From assembly GCA_020849765.1 (NCBI GenBank), contig JADLAY010000026.1, positions 186,001 to 250,000 on the forward strand: a stretch of DNA of 64,000 bases. Reading direction: 5' to 3'. The notes beneath the pieces were generated by a model. It worked only from the letters and a program-made list of their open reading frames with translations, had not been told where the DNA came from and did no database searches. Position 1 is the first letter of the stretch. Every line of letters starts with the position of its first letter. The position numbers and the translations under genes are program-made. Shown here piece after piece: positions 19,349-31,226 of the stretch. The stretch comes from Anaerolineae bacterium. GTDB taxonomy: Bacteria > Chloroflexota > Anaerolineae > Aggregatilineales > Phototrophicaceae.

Positions 19349-21433
19349 TCAAATTGCACCCACGCGGCGGATGGTGCGCACGGTGCTTTCGAGATTGGCG
19401 AGCGGCAGGCGCAGACCGTCGTGCATCCAGGCGAGGCCGCTGCGTTCGCCTTCGACGCCCTGGATCTCGTAGCGCGCATCCGGGATCAGGCCGCGCAGGC
19501 GGATCACGGGCAGTAATGCCGGGTCGGGCAGCCAGACGCGATAGGCGAAGAGTACGCCGTGATCGGCCTCTTTGTCCATGTACTGGATGGCGCTGTATGG
19601 CCCCTCATGCGCCGAGAGCAGACGATACTGATCGCCAAGCTGGACGATCTCGCGGATCTGCTTGTAGTAGGCGACCCACCTGGCGGCGGTCGCGCGCTCC
19701 TCCTCGCTCCACGTGAGCAGATTGCCGCCGATCGCAAGCACGCCGCTCATGCTGACGTGGAAGCGGAAATCGAGCGGCACCTGGCCGCGGCCTGCATCCG
19801 TGACCCAGGCTTCCATCACGAGGGCCGGGAAGCACTGGGAAAAGCCGTCCTGGATGCGCAGGCGCGCCGTCGCTTCGGTGTTATCGCTGACCCAGATCTG
19901 ATCGGCATAGCGCAGAATGCCAAGATCGGCGCGGCCACCGCCGCCGGAACAACTCTGCCACAGCACATCCGGATGGCGCTCGCGCAGCGTCCCCCAGACG
20001 CGATAAAGGCCTTGCACGTAGCGCAGCCACAACTCTCGCTGATCGCGCGGCGCATCCGGCCAGCCTGGCTCGCTGGCGTTGCGGTTCATGTCCCACTTGA
20101 TGAAGGTGATGTCGTGCTCGCGCAGCAGTGCATCGAACTGCGCGATCAGATAGTTCTGCACGTCCGGACGCGCGAGATTGAGGATGAGCTGGTTGCGCGC
20201 GGTCGTGCGCTCGCGCGTCGGAAAGTGGATGACCCAATCGGGATGCTCACGGTAGAGATCGCTATCCGGGTTGACCATCTCCGGCTCGATCCAGAGGCCG
20301 AATGCCATGCCGAGCGCCTTGACGCGGTCGATCAGCGGCGTGAGACCGTGCGGGAACTTGACCGGATCGGGCGTCCAATCGCCCAGGCCGGCGTTCTCCC
20401 ACAGGCGCCCTTTGAACCAGCCGTCATCCATGACGAACAACTCGACGCCGAGCGCCGCCGCGATCTCGGCAAGCTGCGCCTGCCCTTCTTCGCTGACGTC
20501 GAAATTGGTCGCTTCCCACGAATTGTAGAGGATGGGATGCGGGCGCTCGCCGTGCGGCAGCTGCGCGCGGATGAAACCGTGCAGGATGCGGCTGGCCGCG
20601 CCGAAACCACCGTCCGTCCAACCCGCGTAAGCGGCGGGGGTGGTCAGCGTCTCACCGGGATCGAGCTGCCAGGCGAAGTCCCAGTCGTTGAGGCCGAGAC
20701 TGATGCGCGCGCTGCCATAGTCGGTGGCTTCGGCCAGCAGCAGCCAGTTACCGCTCCAGGCGAGCGCGCCGAACCAGACGTCGCCGGTGTCTTCGGTTGA
20801 GCGGCCGTCGTCGAGCGCGAACCACGGGCTGTGATGATGGCTGGTCGTCAGGCGGCGGCTCTCCAGGCGCGTGACGCCCTGGGGCAGATCGTCACGGTGC
20901 AGGTTGAACTCGTCCGACCAGCGCCCGGACAGATGCGACAGGCGATAACGCGGCTGCTGCGGAGGATGCCACTGGGCGGACAGGACGCGTTCGAGCATGA
21001 TCGGCGCCCCGCCGTCGTTGATCAGGCTGGCGCTCCGCTCGATCAGATCGTGATCGGGATGGACGCGATAGTGCAGCGTCAGGCGCAGTGGATAGTGATC
21101 GTCGCGCAGGTGGAGATCCAGATTGTCGTCATTTACCTCCGCATGATCGAAGCGCAGGGCGACATCGCGCACGCCGTCGGCAAAAGTCGCCTTCAGGCAG
21201 GGTTCGACGTATTTGAGACCGGCATAAGCGGGATATTCTTCCGGCAGCATCTGCCCGGGGCCGTTGAACGACACCCAGCCCGCGGATTCGGGCGGTGGCG
21301 GATAGTCGTCGGGATGCGGCAGTCGGGCGCCCCAATAGCGATGGACGAGATAGCCCGCCTCGTTGATGCCCAGCGCGTAGGCGACATGGGCAGTCTGCAA
21401 GATCCAGCCGGTATCGTCGGCGATGATGGTCAT
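19349..21433 (-). CDS. GH36 alpha-galactosidase
   Basis: This enzyme removes terminal alpha-galactose from oligosaccharides such as melibiose and raffinose. The 694-residue length and layout fit GH36: an N-terminal beta domain, then a TIM barrel with ELFVMDDGWFKGR near 350, GLWIEPEMVNPDSD, the nucleophile Asp in ITFIKWDMNRNAS, the SCSGGGGRADLGIL loop, and the acid/base Asp in WVSDNTEA. No signal peptide is seen, so it should act inside the cell. It precedes an AraC gene on the same strand; galT and galK for the released galactose lie at 46-50 kb. Confidence 0.93.
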   Translation of the reverse strand: MTIIADDTGWILQTAHVAYALGINEAGYLVHRYWGARLPHPDDYPPPPESAGWVSFNGPGQMLPEEYPAYAGLKYVEPCLKATFADGVRDVALRFDHAEVNDDNLDLHLRDDHYPLRLTLHYRVHPDHDLIERSASLINDGGAPIMLERVLSAQWHPPQQPRYRLSHLSGRWSDEFNLHRDDLPQGVTRLESRRLTTSHHHSPWFALDDGRSTEDTGDVWFGALAWSGNWLLLAEATDYGSARISLGLNDWDFAWQLDPGETLTTPAAYAGWTDGGFGAASRILHGFIRAQLPHGERPHPILYNSWEATNFDVSEEGQAQLAEIAAALGVELFVMDDGWFKGRLWENAGLGDWTPDPVKFPHGLTPLIDRVKALGMAFGLWIEPEMVNPDSDLYREHPDWVIHFPTRERTTARNQLILNLARPDVQNYLIAQFDALLREHDITFIKWDMNRNASEPGWPDAPRDQRELWLRYVQGLYRVWGTLRERHPDVLWQSCSGGGGRADLGILRYADQIWVSDNTEATARLRIQDGFSQCFPALVMEAWVTDAGRGQVPLDFRFHVSMSGVLAIGGNLLTWSEEERATAARWVAYYKQIREIVQLGDQYRLLSAHEGPYSAIQYMDKEADHGVLFAYRVWLPDPALLPVIRLRGLIPDARYEIQGVEGERSGLAWMHDGLRLPLANLESTVRTIRRVGAI

Positions 21434-21538
21434 GGCGTTTGCTCGATGAGGTACGACAGCGCAGACAGAGCAGGCTGCTCCATCCCGCGCGAAAGAGATA
21501 AGAGACGAGATCAGGCTCGTCTGAATGTCACAGGGGGA

Positions 21539-22024
21539 TTATGCCAGCCGCCAGCGCCTGTTGCCATCGCGCTTCTCAGCCTGCGCATCACTCTGGCGCA
21601 GCAGGCGCATGAAGGCGATCAAGAGGTCGGAGACGGTGACGATGCCGACGAGGGTTTCGCCGCGCATCACCGGCAGGGCGCGCACGTGATGGGTCGTCAT
21701 CAGGCGCGCGGCTTCGTGAGCCGGTGTTTCCGGCTCGACGACGATCGGTGCGGGCTGCATATAATGGTGCACCCAGAGGGTTTTGGCGGGTGCGACGCGT
21801 GCGGGGATCGGGATGTCGTCGTCGCAGCTAATGGCGTTCGGCTCCGGCAGACCCAGCGCACAACGGCAGTCGCGCTGGTGGATAATGCCGACCAGATGGC
21901 CGTTCTCGCTTAAAACGGGGAGCTGTTGGTACTCGTTTTCCAGCATGAGTTGAAAGGCACGCGAGACCGATGCGCCCTGTTCAATCGTGACAGGCGCACT
22001 GGTCATGATATCTGCAACATGCAT
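21539..22024 (-). CDS. CBS-pair protein
   Basis: The 161-residue protein consists of two CBS domains (about 1-60 and 80-145), each starting with the usual MTSAPVTIEQGASVSRA or APIVVEPETPAHEAA type segment. CBS pairs bind adenosine nucleotides and act as energy or ligand sensors. GAAGGGA precedes the ATG. It follows another CBS-pair gene by 39 bases on the same strand, so the two may act together. Ligand and partner are unknown. Confidence 0.88.
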   Translation of the reverse strand: MHVADIMTSAPVTIEQGASVSRAFQLMLENEYQQLPVLSENGHLVGIIHQRDCRCALGLPEPNAISCDDDIPIPARVAPAKTLWVHHYMQPAPIVVEPETPAHEAARLMTTHHVRALPVMRGETLVGIVTVSDLLIAFMRLLRQSDAQAEKRDGNRRWRLA

Positions 22025-22063
22025 GGCTGATTCCCTTCAGCTCCCCCCAAACGTCGCGACCGA

Positions 22064-22501
22064 TCACGCGGGAGTGGCTTCTCCTTCAATCAACGTGATC
22101 AGTTTGTTGAAGATGTCCGTCTCGGTGATGATGCCGACGAGCGCGCCATCAGTCACGACCGGAAGGCTGCTGAATTTGTGAGCGACCATGATGCGCAGTG
22201 CCTCGACCAACGGCTGTTCCGGCGAGACGGTCAGCGCTTTGGTGGTCATCACTTCTTTGACCTTGAGCGTGTCCCACAAATAGTTGACTTCCCATACGCT
22301 CAACGTCGTCGCGTCCGAGGGCCGAGCCTCGCGGATATCGCCTTTGCTGACGATGCCAACCAGCTTGCCGTGCTCGACCACAGGAAGATGGCGAATGCCA
22401 TACTCTTCCATGATCTCCTGCGCCGCACTCAGTTTGGCTTCCGGGAGCACACTGATGACATCACGTGTCATCATTTCACCAATCTTCAGTTCTGAAAGCA
22501 T
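22064..22501 (-). CDS. CBS-pair protein
   Basis: The 145-residue protein has two CBS domains with IGEMMTRDVISVLPEAKLS at the start, IRHLPVVEHGKLVGIVSKGD, VKEVMTTKALTVSPEQPLVE and FSSLPVVTDGALVGIITETD. ATG at 22501 is chosen because GGAGG lies 8 bases upstream; the frame extends further without support. It is the first gene of a tandem CBS pair. Such proteins are often IMPDH-like sensors without a catalytic domain. Confidence 0.9.
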   Translation of the reverse strand: MLSELKIGEMMTRDVISVLPEAKLSAAQEIMEEYGIRHLPVVEHGKLVGIVSKGDIREARPSDATTLSVWEVNYLWDTLKVKEVMTTKALTVSPEQPLVEALRIMVAHKFSSLPVVTDGALVGIITETDIFNKLITLIEGEATPA

Positions 22502-22748
22502 TCTTTGCCTCCGTAACCCTGGATAGCCAGGGAATCCTCGTTCAACATTTATACTCGCACTATAGAGCAAGGCAGGTCAAGGGAGCCATTACCAAATGGC
22601 GTGCTTTTCAGGTGATGATCGTCACTTAGCAACAACCTTATTTATGGATGGTTTGCCGGGCCGAATTCGACGGGTCACAGCGGGTGATTCCGGCGCAAAA
22701 CGCGTCATGAATTGCGTGAACGTTCACGATCAAATGCGGCGATTTGTG

Positions 22749-25718
22749 TTAAGGGATGGGCGTCTCTTGTTGCGCTGGCGAGTGCGTGACAGCGCCATCC
22801 GCGATGGGCGTGGCCGCCGGTGCGAAACTGTGTGTTTCGTTGGCGGTCGGCGCGAGCGTCGCCGCCGTTGAAGGCGCAGACGTCTCTGTCACGACGACCG
22901 GCGTCGATGTGACGACCGGCGCATTCGTCACCGTCGGCGGCGTGGTGGCGGTCGCCGGGGGCAGCGGAGAAGGCGTCGGCGCGGGCGCGTCCGTGGGCGT
23001 AGCCGTCACGGGTGGCAGCGGCGTCGCGCTCGGCGCGGGTGTAGCGGTGGCAGTCGACACGGGTGGGAGCAGGGTCGGCGTCGCGCTGGGTGCCAGCGTG
23101 GCCGTGGGCAGCGGTGTCGCGGTGCCGGTGGGCGTGATCGTCGGCAAGAGCGTGGCGCTGGCGGCTGCCGTCGGGATGGCGGTCGGCGTTGGCGTCGGGA
23201 TCGGCGTGATGGTCGGCGAAGGTGTGATGGTGGGCGTGGTTGTGGGCGTCGGCAGCTTGGTCGGCGTCTGGGTTGGCGCAGGTGTCGGTGTAGACGTCGC
23301 TGTCGGCGTGCGCGTGAGCGTGCTGGTGGATGTCGCCGTCGCCGTGGCGGTCGGCATCGACAGCATAGCCATGCCGTCGTAGGCGATGAATTGCAGATTG
23401 TAGGTATTGTTGGCCGGGTTGACGTCGGCGGAAATCGACGAGATGACGAAGCGCAGTGTGATCACCTGCCCCGCCAGCGACGGATCGACCTTGACCTGGA
23501 GCGCCATGGTCGTGCTGTAGCCGGGCGGCACATCGCCGACATTGTCAACGCGAATGCTGGGGCCGGGCACGCCGCTGACGGTCACTCCAGCGGGGAAGAT
23601 CAACTGGATCGACGTGCTGATTGCGCTCGTCGTGCCCAGGTTGCCATGCTGCCGCGAGATCGTATGCGTCCCGTCGCCACTGTAGCTCTGGAGCGCTGCC
23701 GTAACGTACAGGTCGGTCGTGATCGGCGTCGAAGTGGCGGTCGGGGTGTAGGTCGCCGTGGGAGTCGGCGTTGACGACGGTGTGTGCGTCGCGGTTGGTG
23801 TCGGCGTATGGCTCGGTGTGTAAGTCAACGTCGGTGTATGCGTCTCCGTCGGTGTGTAGGTCGCTGTGGGTGTGTGCGTCTCGGTCGGCGTATTGCTTGG
23901 CGTCGGCGTCGACGTGTTCGTCGGCGTGTTGCTCGGTGTGTAAGTAAACGTCGGCGTGTGCGTCTCAGTCGGCGTGTAGGTCGCCGTGGGTGTGTGCGTC
24001 TCAGTCGGTGTATTGCTCGGCGTCGGCGTCGACGTGTTCGTCGGTGTGTTGCTCGGTGTATAAGTAAACGTCGGCGTATGCGTCTCTGTCGGCGTGTAGG
24101 TCGCTGTGGGTGTGTGCGTCTCAGTCGGTGTATTGCTTGGCGTCGGCGTCGACGTGTTCGTCGGCGTGTTACTCGGCGTATACGTATACGTCGGCGTCGA
24201 CGTGTCGGTGGGCGTGTAGGTCGCCGTCAGTGTGTGCGTGTCGGTCGGTGTGGTGCTCGGCGTCGGCGTCGATGTGTTCGTCGGCGTGTTGCTCGGCGTG
24301 TAGGTTGCAGTGGGCGTATGAGTCTCCGTCGGCGTATAAGTCGCCGTAGGGGTACTCGTAATGGTGGGCGTCAACGTATCGGTTGGCGTGCTGCTCGGCG
24401 TATGCGTGAGCGTTGGCGTATTGCTCGGCGTCGGCGTCCATGTGGCGGTCGACGTCGGCGTGGGCGTCGGGATCAGGATCGACATGCTGTAGGTGTTGTT
24501 GGCAAGATTGGGATCGGGATCGACCGACAGGCAGGTCAATACCAGATCGATCATCACGCCCCCGGCGACCGGGTCCTGGCTGAAACCCATGAGCTGGTAC
24601 GTACCACCAGATGGCAAGCTGCCAACCGTATACGGCGCAACGGGGACGTCGTTCACATTGAGCAAATAAGCGACATCATTGGCCACCGTCGGCCCCGCAT
24701 TCGAGCACAGGATGGTGAAGAGCAGCGTCTCACCGGCCACGGCGCGCACCGTGACCATCGATGCGACGAGATCTGCCAGCGGCACCGGCGTATTTGTGGG
24801 TGTGAGCGTGATCGTCGGCGTGTGCGTGGCGGTCGGTGTGGAGGTCGCCGTCGGCGTATGAGTCGCGCTGGGCGGCACGGCTGTTGGCGCTGGCGGCGGC
24901 GGCTGGGTCGGCGCGGGCGATGCCGTGGGTGTGCGACTGACGGTCGGTGTCTGCGACGGTGTTCGAGTCGGATATTTCGGACTGCTGATCGTCGCCGTGG
25001 GCGTCCGTGATGGAGTCGGGGTCGACGTCCACCAGTGCGCCGTCCGTGAGAGGGCGATCTGGGCCGTCTGAGTCGCGAACTGGGCATTGGTGGCCGTCGC
25101 GCTCGGCGTGGACGTGGCCGATGCGGTCGCCGTCGCAGTTCGCGACGCGGTCGGGCTGGCCGTCGGCGTCGCCGTTGCCGTGCGCGTGAGAGTGGCCGAC
25201 GGCGTAGGCGTGGCCGTAGGAGTCGGCGTGCGCGTGAGAGTCGGCGTCAGAGTCGGCGTCGAAGTGGCCGAGGCCGTCGCTGTACTCGTCACGGTTGGGC
25301 TGGGCGTCGCGCTCGATGTGGCGGTCGGTGTTTCGGTCGCCGTGCCAGTGGCGGTGGATGTGACGGTCGCGCTCGGCGTCTCCGAGGCGAGAACGGTTGC
25401 CGTCGCGAGCGTCGCGGTCTCGGTCGACGTCGGCAGCAGGGCGACAGCGCCGCTATCCGCATACCCGGCTGCAGCGGTCGCGAAATCATTGGCGACGGCG
25501 GTGCCCATCAGCGGATCGACCGGGGCGATGGCGGCGTATTCCCACGGGCCGTAGTTGGCGGTCGCCCGGGCGCTGATGCTCACCCCCAGGACGCCCGGCC
25601 CGACGAACATGATGCCGAGCTGCGCGCAGCAGCAGATGGTCGCGGCCAGCAGCAGTGGCAGCATGAGTAGGGTCGTCTCAGGCCGCTTGCGTCCTGGTGG
25701 CCTGGGCTGCACGGCCAT
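22749..25718 (-). CDS. Giant Thr/Pro-rich repeat surface protein with DUF11/CARDB-like modules
   Basis: The 989-residue protein starts with a basic segment and a hydrophobic helix (about 16-38, with three consecutive cysteines) that should export or anchor it. About 70 per cent of the rest is TPT, TPS and TAT-type low complexity. Two folded islands, near 310-415 and 690-790, look like DUF11/CARDB beta-sandwich modules ([31 protein letters not shown] ends). A 40-residue repeat containing [20 protein letters not shown] recurs four times. Thr/Pro stretches are likely O-glycosylated stalks. It starts 5 bases after the histidine kinase stop, so the two form an operon. Confidence 0.85.
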   Translation of the reverse strand: MAVQPRPPGRKRPETTLLMLPLLLAATICCCAQLGIMFVGPGVLGVSISARATANYGPWEYAAIAPVDPLMGTAVANDFATAAAGYADSGAVALLPTSTETATLATATVLASETPSATVTSTATGTATETPTATSSATPSPTVTSTATASATSTPTLTPTLTRTPTPTATPTPSATLTRTATATPTASPTASRTATATASATSTPSATATNAQFATQTAQIALSRTAHWWTSTPTPSRTPTATISSPKYPTRTPSQTPTVSRTPTASPAPTQPPPPAPTAVPPSATHTPTATSTPTATHTPTITLTPTNTPVPLADLVASMVTVRAVAGETLLFTILCSNAGPTVANDVAYLLNVNDVPVAPYTVGSLPSGGTYQLMGFSQDPVAGGVMIDLVLTCLSVDPDPNLANNTYSMSILIPTPTPTSTATWTPTPSNTPTLTHTPSSTPTDTLTPTITSTPTATYTPTETHTPTATYTPSNTPTNTSTPTPSTTPTDTHTLTATYTPTDTSTPTYTYTPSNTPTNTSTPTPSNTPTETHTPTATYTPTETHTPTFTYTPSNTPTNTSTPTPSNTPTETHTPTATYTPTETHTPTFTYTPSNTPTNTSTPTPSNTPTETHTPTATYTPTETHTPTLTYTPSHTPTPTATHTPSSTPTPTATYTPTATSTPITTDLYVTAALQSYSGDGTHTISRQHGNLGTTSAISTSIQLIFPAGVTVSGVPGPSIRVDNVGDVPPGYSTTMALQVKVDPSLAGQVITLRFVISSISADVNPANNTYNLQFIAYDGMAMLSMPTATATATSTSTLTRTPTATSTPTPAPTQTPTKLPTPTTTPTITPSPTITPIPTPTPTAIPTAAASATLLPTITPTGTATPLPTATLAPSATPTLLPPVSTATATPAPSATPLPPVTATPTDAPAPTPSPLPPATATTPPTVTNAPVVTSTPVVVTETSAPSTAATLAPTANETHSFAPAATPIADGAVTHSPAQQETPIP
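23880..24370 (-). repeat. 120-bp tandem repeat within the Thr/Pro gene
   Basis: Corresponding landmarks (TATTGCTTGG or TATTGCTCGG on the given strand) occur at 23891, 24011, 24131 and 24251, a strict 120-base period. Units differ by scattered third-position changes and one block of coding change in the unit near 24180-24250. Each unit encodes 40 residues of Thr/Pro-rich sequence in frame. Confidence 0.9.
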
Positions 25719-25723
25719 ACCAC

Positions 25724-27904
25724 CTACTCACCTTCCCGGCAGCCGGCGTGAAACTGCATGTGCACCGATGTGCCGACTTCCGGCTCGCTCGTGATGTGGA
25801 TCGTCCCACCGTGGAGTTCGACGATATGTTTCGACAGATAGAGGCCCAACCCCATGCCGCGGCTGTCCGTCGGCCCGGCATCGGCTGCCGTGCCGCGATA
25901 CATACGCTCGAAGACGCGCTCGATCTCTTCGGGATAGATGCCAACGCCGGTATCTTCGACGTCGACATAGAACCCGTCATCGTCGCGCGTCATCTGGAGA
26001 TGGACTTCGCCACCCGGCAGCGTGTAGCTGCAGGCATTGCGCAGGATGTGATCGAACACCTCGCGCAGGCGCGTGCAGTCACCATCGATCGGCATCTCGC
26101 CGGGCGGCAGTGAGATCTCAAAGCTCAGTTCACGGGCGGCCATGCGCCCCTGCCATTCGTCGGCCGCCTCCTGCAGGACGGAGACGAGATCCATCGGCGC
26201 GATGTGAAGCTCGAACCGCCCGGCCAGCATGCTGCTGACGTCGATCACCTCGTTGATCAGGCGTTCCAGCGATCCAAGATAATCGACCGATTTCTGGAAG
26301 AAGCCCGCAGCGCGTGGGCTGAGGCTGTTCTGTTCCAGCATGCGGATCAGATCGATGTTGCCGCGCAGGGCTGCCAACGGTGTGCGCAGCTCATGCGACA
26401 TCTGCAGGATCAACTCGTCTTTGAGGCGCTCGGCCTGCACCATGGCCGTGATGTCGTTGAGGACAGTCACGCGGCCCAGCACCTCGCCATCCGGCTTGCG
26501 TACCGGCGCGGCGACGACGCGGAAGAATTGATTGGCCATCTCGACCGTTTCAGGCGGCGCATCGCTCTGCGCCTGCGCCAGCAGGGTCTGCAGGTTGTGC
26601 TCATCGTCGCTGTGGACAGCGTAATTCATCAACTGCTGCGCTGCCTGGTTGGACAGCTCGACTTCGCCACGCAAATTCTGGACAACGACCGCATCACGGA
26701 TGTTGGCGAGCACGGCCTCGCGCTGGGCAGCGATTTCGCGCTGGATGACGTAGAGCTGCTCGACCTCACGGTTGCGCTTGACTAGTTCGTCGGTCATGTG
26801 GTCGAACGATTGGCTCAAATCGCCCAGCTCGTCCGGCAGCTTGAGGCCGACGCGCCGGGTCATGTCGCCGTTCATGATCGCCCTGGCCGTTTCCGCCAGG
26901 CGCGAGACCGGGTTGACGATCGTGCGGGCGACGACCATGCCGACGAGCGCGACGACGACGAACAGTGCCGAGAAGATCAGCGCGGTGAGATCGCGACTCA
27001 CGCTGACGCGTTCGACAACGTAGTTCGTCGGCAACCCGACCAGCAGCAGGCCGACCGGCTGGCTGCGCAGCTTGAGCGGCGCGTAGAGCAACTGATAAGG
27101 GATGTCCGCCAGCGTCTTCTCGATCGTCGGGCTTGTGGCGACGACGCTGTCCAGGATTGCAGTTGTATCCGCCGGATCGAGGACGAGGAGCGCATCGTCG
27201 ACACTGCGGAAGGTGCTGCCGATGACGTGCCCATCCTGATCGAGGAAGGCGACCGACGAGAGCGACTGCGCCCCGACCTGCTCCGCCAGCCGACTCGTGC
27301 GCAGGCCGACGCTGATGCCACCGACGACACTGTGGTTCTCATCTATCACGGGCGCGCTGATGAAGAGCGTCATCCCTTCAGGCAGCGTGAGCAGATCCGC
27401 GAACTTGTCGCCGAGCTGATCCGCGGCGGGCCTGACGACGCGCATCGCGCCGGACCAGGATCGAACATCCAGGGGCGGCACCGGGTCATAGGTCAAACCC
27501 GGCGTATCCGGGCGAGCGACGCGGCGCAGACGCAGCAATCCGCTGCCGTCCGGCAGATAGAGATTGAAATCGTCGAGCGCGGCGTTGGCCAGCAACGGGC
27601 GCAGCAGCGTGTCGAGCTGTTCGGTATCACTGGCCGTGATGGCGGAAGCGACGCCCTGCGTAAAAACCATGGCGCGCAAGGTCGCCAGCATCTGCGTCTC
27701 GGTATCGACCACCGCGCTGCTGGCCGCGTTGGCGCTGTCGATCAACTGGTTGTTAATGCGTTCCTGCAGGCTGCCGGCGACGAGGCGCGTCACAGTGAAC
27801 ACGCCGACCCCGGCGATCAGAATGATCGCGAGCAGGAAGGGTGTGATCACGCGCGCACGCACACGAGGATAAAAGAGTGGCAGCAGACCGTTTGGCAAAC
27901 GCAC
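25724..27904 (-). CDS. Membrane sensor histidine kinase (extracytoplasmic sensor-HAMP-PAS-HisKA-HATPase)
   Basis: The 726-residue kinase has a first membrane helix near 20-40, an extracytoplasmic region of about 270 residues resembling a Cache sensor, a second helix near 313-335, a HAMP domain ([20 protein letters not shown]), and a PAS domain. These are followed by HisKA with [20 protein letters not shown] and a HATPase domain with N box [24 protein letters not shown] and [18 protein letters not shown]. Start is GTG at 27904. It is upstream of and almost touching the Thr/Pro protein gene, and diverges from a response regulator gene, its probable partner. The sensed ligand is unknown. Confidence 0.92.
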   Translation of the reverse strand: MRLPNGLLPLFYPRVRARVITPFLLAIILIAGVGVFTVTRLVAGSLQERINNQLIDSANAASSAVVDTETQMLATLRAMVFTQGVASAITASDTEQLDTLLRPLLANAALDDFNLYLPDGSGLLRLRRVARPDTPGLTYDPVPPLDVRSWSGAMRVVRPAADQLGDKFADLLTLPEGMTLFISAPVIDENHSVVGGISVGLRTSRLAEQVGAQSLSSVAFLDQDGHVIGSTFRSVDDALLVLDPADTTAILDSVVATSPTIEKTLADIPYQLLYAPLKLRSQPVGLLLVGLPTNYVVERVSVSRDLTALIFSALFVVVALVGMVVARTIVNPVSRLAETARAIMNGDMTRRVGLKLPDELGDLSQSFDHMTDELVKRNREVEQLYVIQREIAAQREAVLANIRDAVVVQNLRGEVELSNQAAQQLMNYAVHSDDEHNLQTLLAQAQSDAPPETVEMANQFFRVVAAPVRKPDGEVLGRVTVLNDITAMVQAERLKDELILQMSHELRTPLAALRGNIDLIRMLEQNSLSPRAAGFFQKSVDYLGSLERLINEVIDVSSMLAGRFELHIAPMDLVSVLQEAADEWQGRMAARELSFEISLPPGEMPIDGDCTRLREVFDHILRNACSYTLPGGEVHLQMTRDDDGFYVDVEDTGVGIYPEEIERVFERMYRGTAADAGPTDSRGMGLGLYLSKHIVELHGGTIHITSEPEVGTSVHMQFHAGCREGE

Positions 27905-28017
27905 CAGGTTCCCAACCCACTAAGCAACGATTGACGCGCAAGTAATCGGCGTCATCTTAATCGTAGGTCGAAATAACCTCTAGAAAGAATAATATTTTTC
28001 CCAATGTGTAAATTTGT

Positions 28018-28034
28018 ATGAATTGTAAATTCAT
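28018..28034. promoter_or_regulatory. 17-bp perfect palindrome between divergent kinase and regulator genes
   Basis: ATGAATT (28018-28024) and AATTCAT (28028-28034) are perfect mirror arms around GTA. The site sits in the 239-base AT-rich gap between the divergent starts at 27904 and 28144, about 110 bases from each, and is preceded by a related AAATTTGT segment. It is a good candidate operator for both promoters. Confidence 0.55.
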
Positions 28035-28143
28035 GAAAGTCTTCACGTAATTTTCACTGATCATCAATCCATTGTCCGTACTTGCGTAGATTGTCATGGG
28101 ATAATGAAATAGTCATCTCGATGCTGTAATGGAGCGATGCCGA

Positions 28144-28530
28144 ATGGGCAAATTCATGATCCTTCACCTGGAAGACGACCCCGCACTCAAAGAGACCGTG
28201 ATGGAATTGCTCACGATGTTGGAGCCTGAGGGCGAGGTGCACCAATTCACCAACAGTGACGATGCACTGCACTTCATTGAAGCCGAGGGCGATAAGGTCG
28301 ACGTGTTTCTGCTCGACGTGCGTGTGCCCGGTCAAATGGATGGCATCGGCGTCGCCAAGCAGGTGCGCGCTTTGAACATCGGCTCGCCGATCGTGTTCAT
28401 GTCCGCCTACCAAAGGCCGGCCACAGCCGACTTAAGCGATACGCCGAACTTCGAATGGGTCAAGAAGCCGTGGTCGGTCGAACAACTGATCGGCATCCTG
28501 GAACGCGCTCACGCGAGCGCCGAGGCCTAA
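28144..28530 (+). CDS. Single-domain response regulator
   Basis: The 128-residue receiver domain has E10-D11-D12, predicted phosphoacceptor D58 in VFLLDVRVPG, SAYQ for the switch Ser/Thr, and the conserved Lys in WVKKPWSVEQL. No output domain is present. ATG at 28144 is chosen because GGAGCG lies 8 bases upstream; an in-frame ATG at 28129 contains that site. It diverges from the histidine kinase gene and converges on the SCO gene with a 7-base gap. Confidence 0.88.
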   Translation: MGKFMILHLEDDPALKETVMELLTMLEPEGEVHQFTNSDDALHFIEAEGDKVDVFLLDVRVPGQMDGIGVAKQVRALNIGSPIVFMSAYQRPATADLSDTPNFEWVKKPWSVEQLIGILERAHASAEA

Positions 28531-28537
28531 GCGGGTG

Positions 28538-29443
28538 TTAGAAGAGGGCACGCAGCGCGTCCACAATCTCCTCCGCTGGCGTGCCGTAATCGATAATGGC
28601 GTGCAGTTGACGCTCCGGGTCGATGAGATAGATCTGCACCGAGTGACTGACCGCGTAGTTGCCCTCGGCGTCCGGCGCCTCCAGGGTATACGATAGGCCG
28701 TAGTCGGGCGTGATCTGCGCCAGCACCGTTCGCTCCCCCCTCATGCCAATAAATGAAGGCTCAAACCGGCTGAGATAATCATCCAGCGCTTCTGGCGTAT
28801 CACGGTCGCCGTCGACGCTGATGAAGAGCACGTTGACCCGGTCGGCATCGTCGCCGAGCAGCATGTGCACCTGCTTGAGATGCGCGAGCGTCGTCGGGCA
28901 AAAGTCCGGGCAGTGCAGGTAGCCGAAGAAGAGCAGCGTGTAACGGCCTTGCAGGTCGCTCAGGCTGAGCGGCTTGTCCTCGTTGTCGACGAGCGTGAAA
29001 TCGCTGAGCAGGCGCGGCACCGACAGGGAGTGAATGCGGCCCTCGGACGTCAGGTCGACGGTGGCGTCGGGCGTATCCAGCGACACCTGCAGGCCGCGGT
29101 AGACGACCAACCCGAACAGCAGCAGCACAGCCACCAGCGCACCGATTGCCAGCAGCGCGCGCGTCCGGTTGAGGCGCTGCCAGCCCCAGGCGAGACCCGC
29201 GCCGACAAACGAGACCAGCGCGAGCATGATCAGCAGCGGGAGCGTGGCGCCGTTTTCGACCGGGATGCCGCAGATGAACGACCAGAGAACGTCGGGCAGG
29301 TCGCGCAGCGTCTGGATGTCGCGGACATAGAACACGCTGAGCAGAAGCAGCACCCCGCCAAAAGAGAGGAGCAGCGCCATCAAGGCGAGCGTCACCACGG
29401 GGAGCTGGCTGCGCGTCTTCGGCGTCTGGTTAAGGGTGGTCAT
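28538..29443 (-). CDS. SCO1/SenC-family copper chaperone with N-terminal membrane domain
   Basis: SCO proteins deliver copper to the CuA centre of oxidase subunit II. The 301-residue protein has three predicted membrane helices (about 18-40, 66-88, 97-118) and then a thioredoxin-fold SCO domain with copper ligands CPDFC in FGYLHCPDFCPTTLAHL and the His in YAVSHSVQIYLID. The three-helix leader is longer than the single anchor of classical SCO1. ATG at 29443 has GGAGG just upstream. It is the last gene of the ba3 oxidase operon, as its role predicts. Confidence 0.9.
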   Translation of the reverse strand: MTTLNQTPKTRSQLPVVTLALMALLLSFGGVLLLLSVFYVRDIQTLRDLPDVLWSFICGIPVENGATLPLLIMLALVSFVGAGLAWGWQRLNRTRALLAIGALVAVLLLFGLVVYRGLQVSLDTPDATVDLTSEGRIHSLSVPRLLSDFTLVDNEDKPLSLSDLQGRYTLLFFGYLHCPDFCPTTLAHLKQVHMLLGDDADRVNVLFISVDGDRDTPEALDDYLSRFEPSFIGMRGERTVLAQITPDYGLSYTLEAPDAEGNYAVSHSVQIYLIDPERQLHAIIDYGTPAEEIVDALRALF

Positions 29444-29524
29444 GCTTCTGCCTCCAAAACGCGTGGAGGCGTGCTGTCGCCAACACGCCTCCACATTTCA
29501 TACGACAAGTGCGATGTTAAGCGG

Positions 29525-31204
<1,680 letters not shown>

Positions 31205-31226
31205 GAGTGCTTTTCCCCTCTATTGA

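Noticed and set aside
19559..20800. 413-codon open frame opposite the GH36 gene
   Set aside because: GH36 catalytic motifs fix the coding strand as minus.
23880..24370. Possible CRISPR-like regular repeats
   Set aside because: The units are contiguous 120-base coding repeats with no unique spacers.
23784..25010. Arg-rich 408-codon frame opposite the Thr/Pro gene
   Set aside because: It arises from the repeat composition; the minus frame continues through folded DUF11-like modules and has a proper N-terminal export signal.
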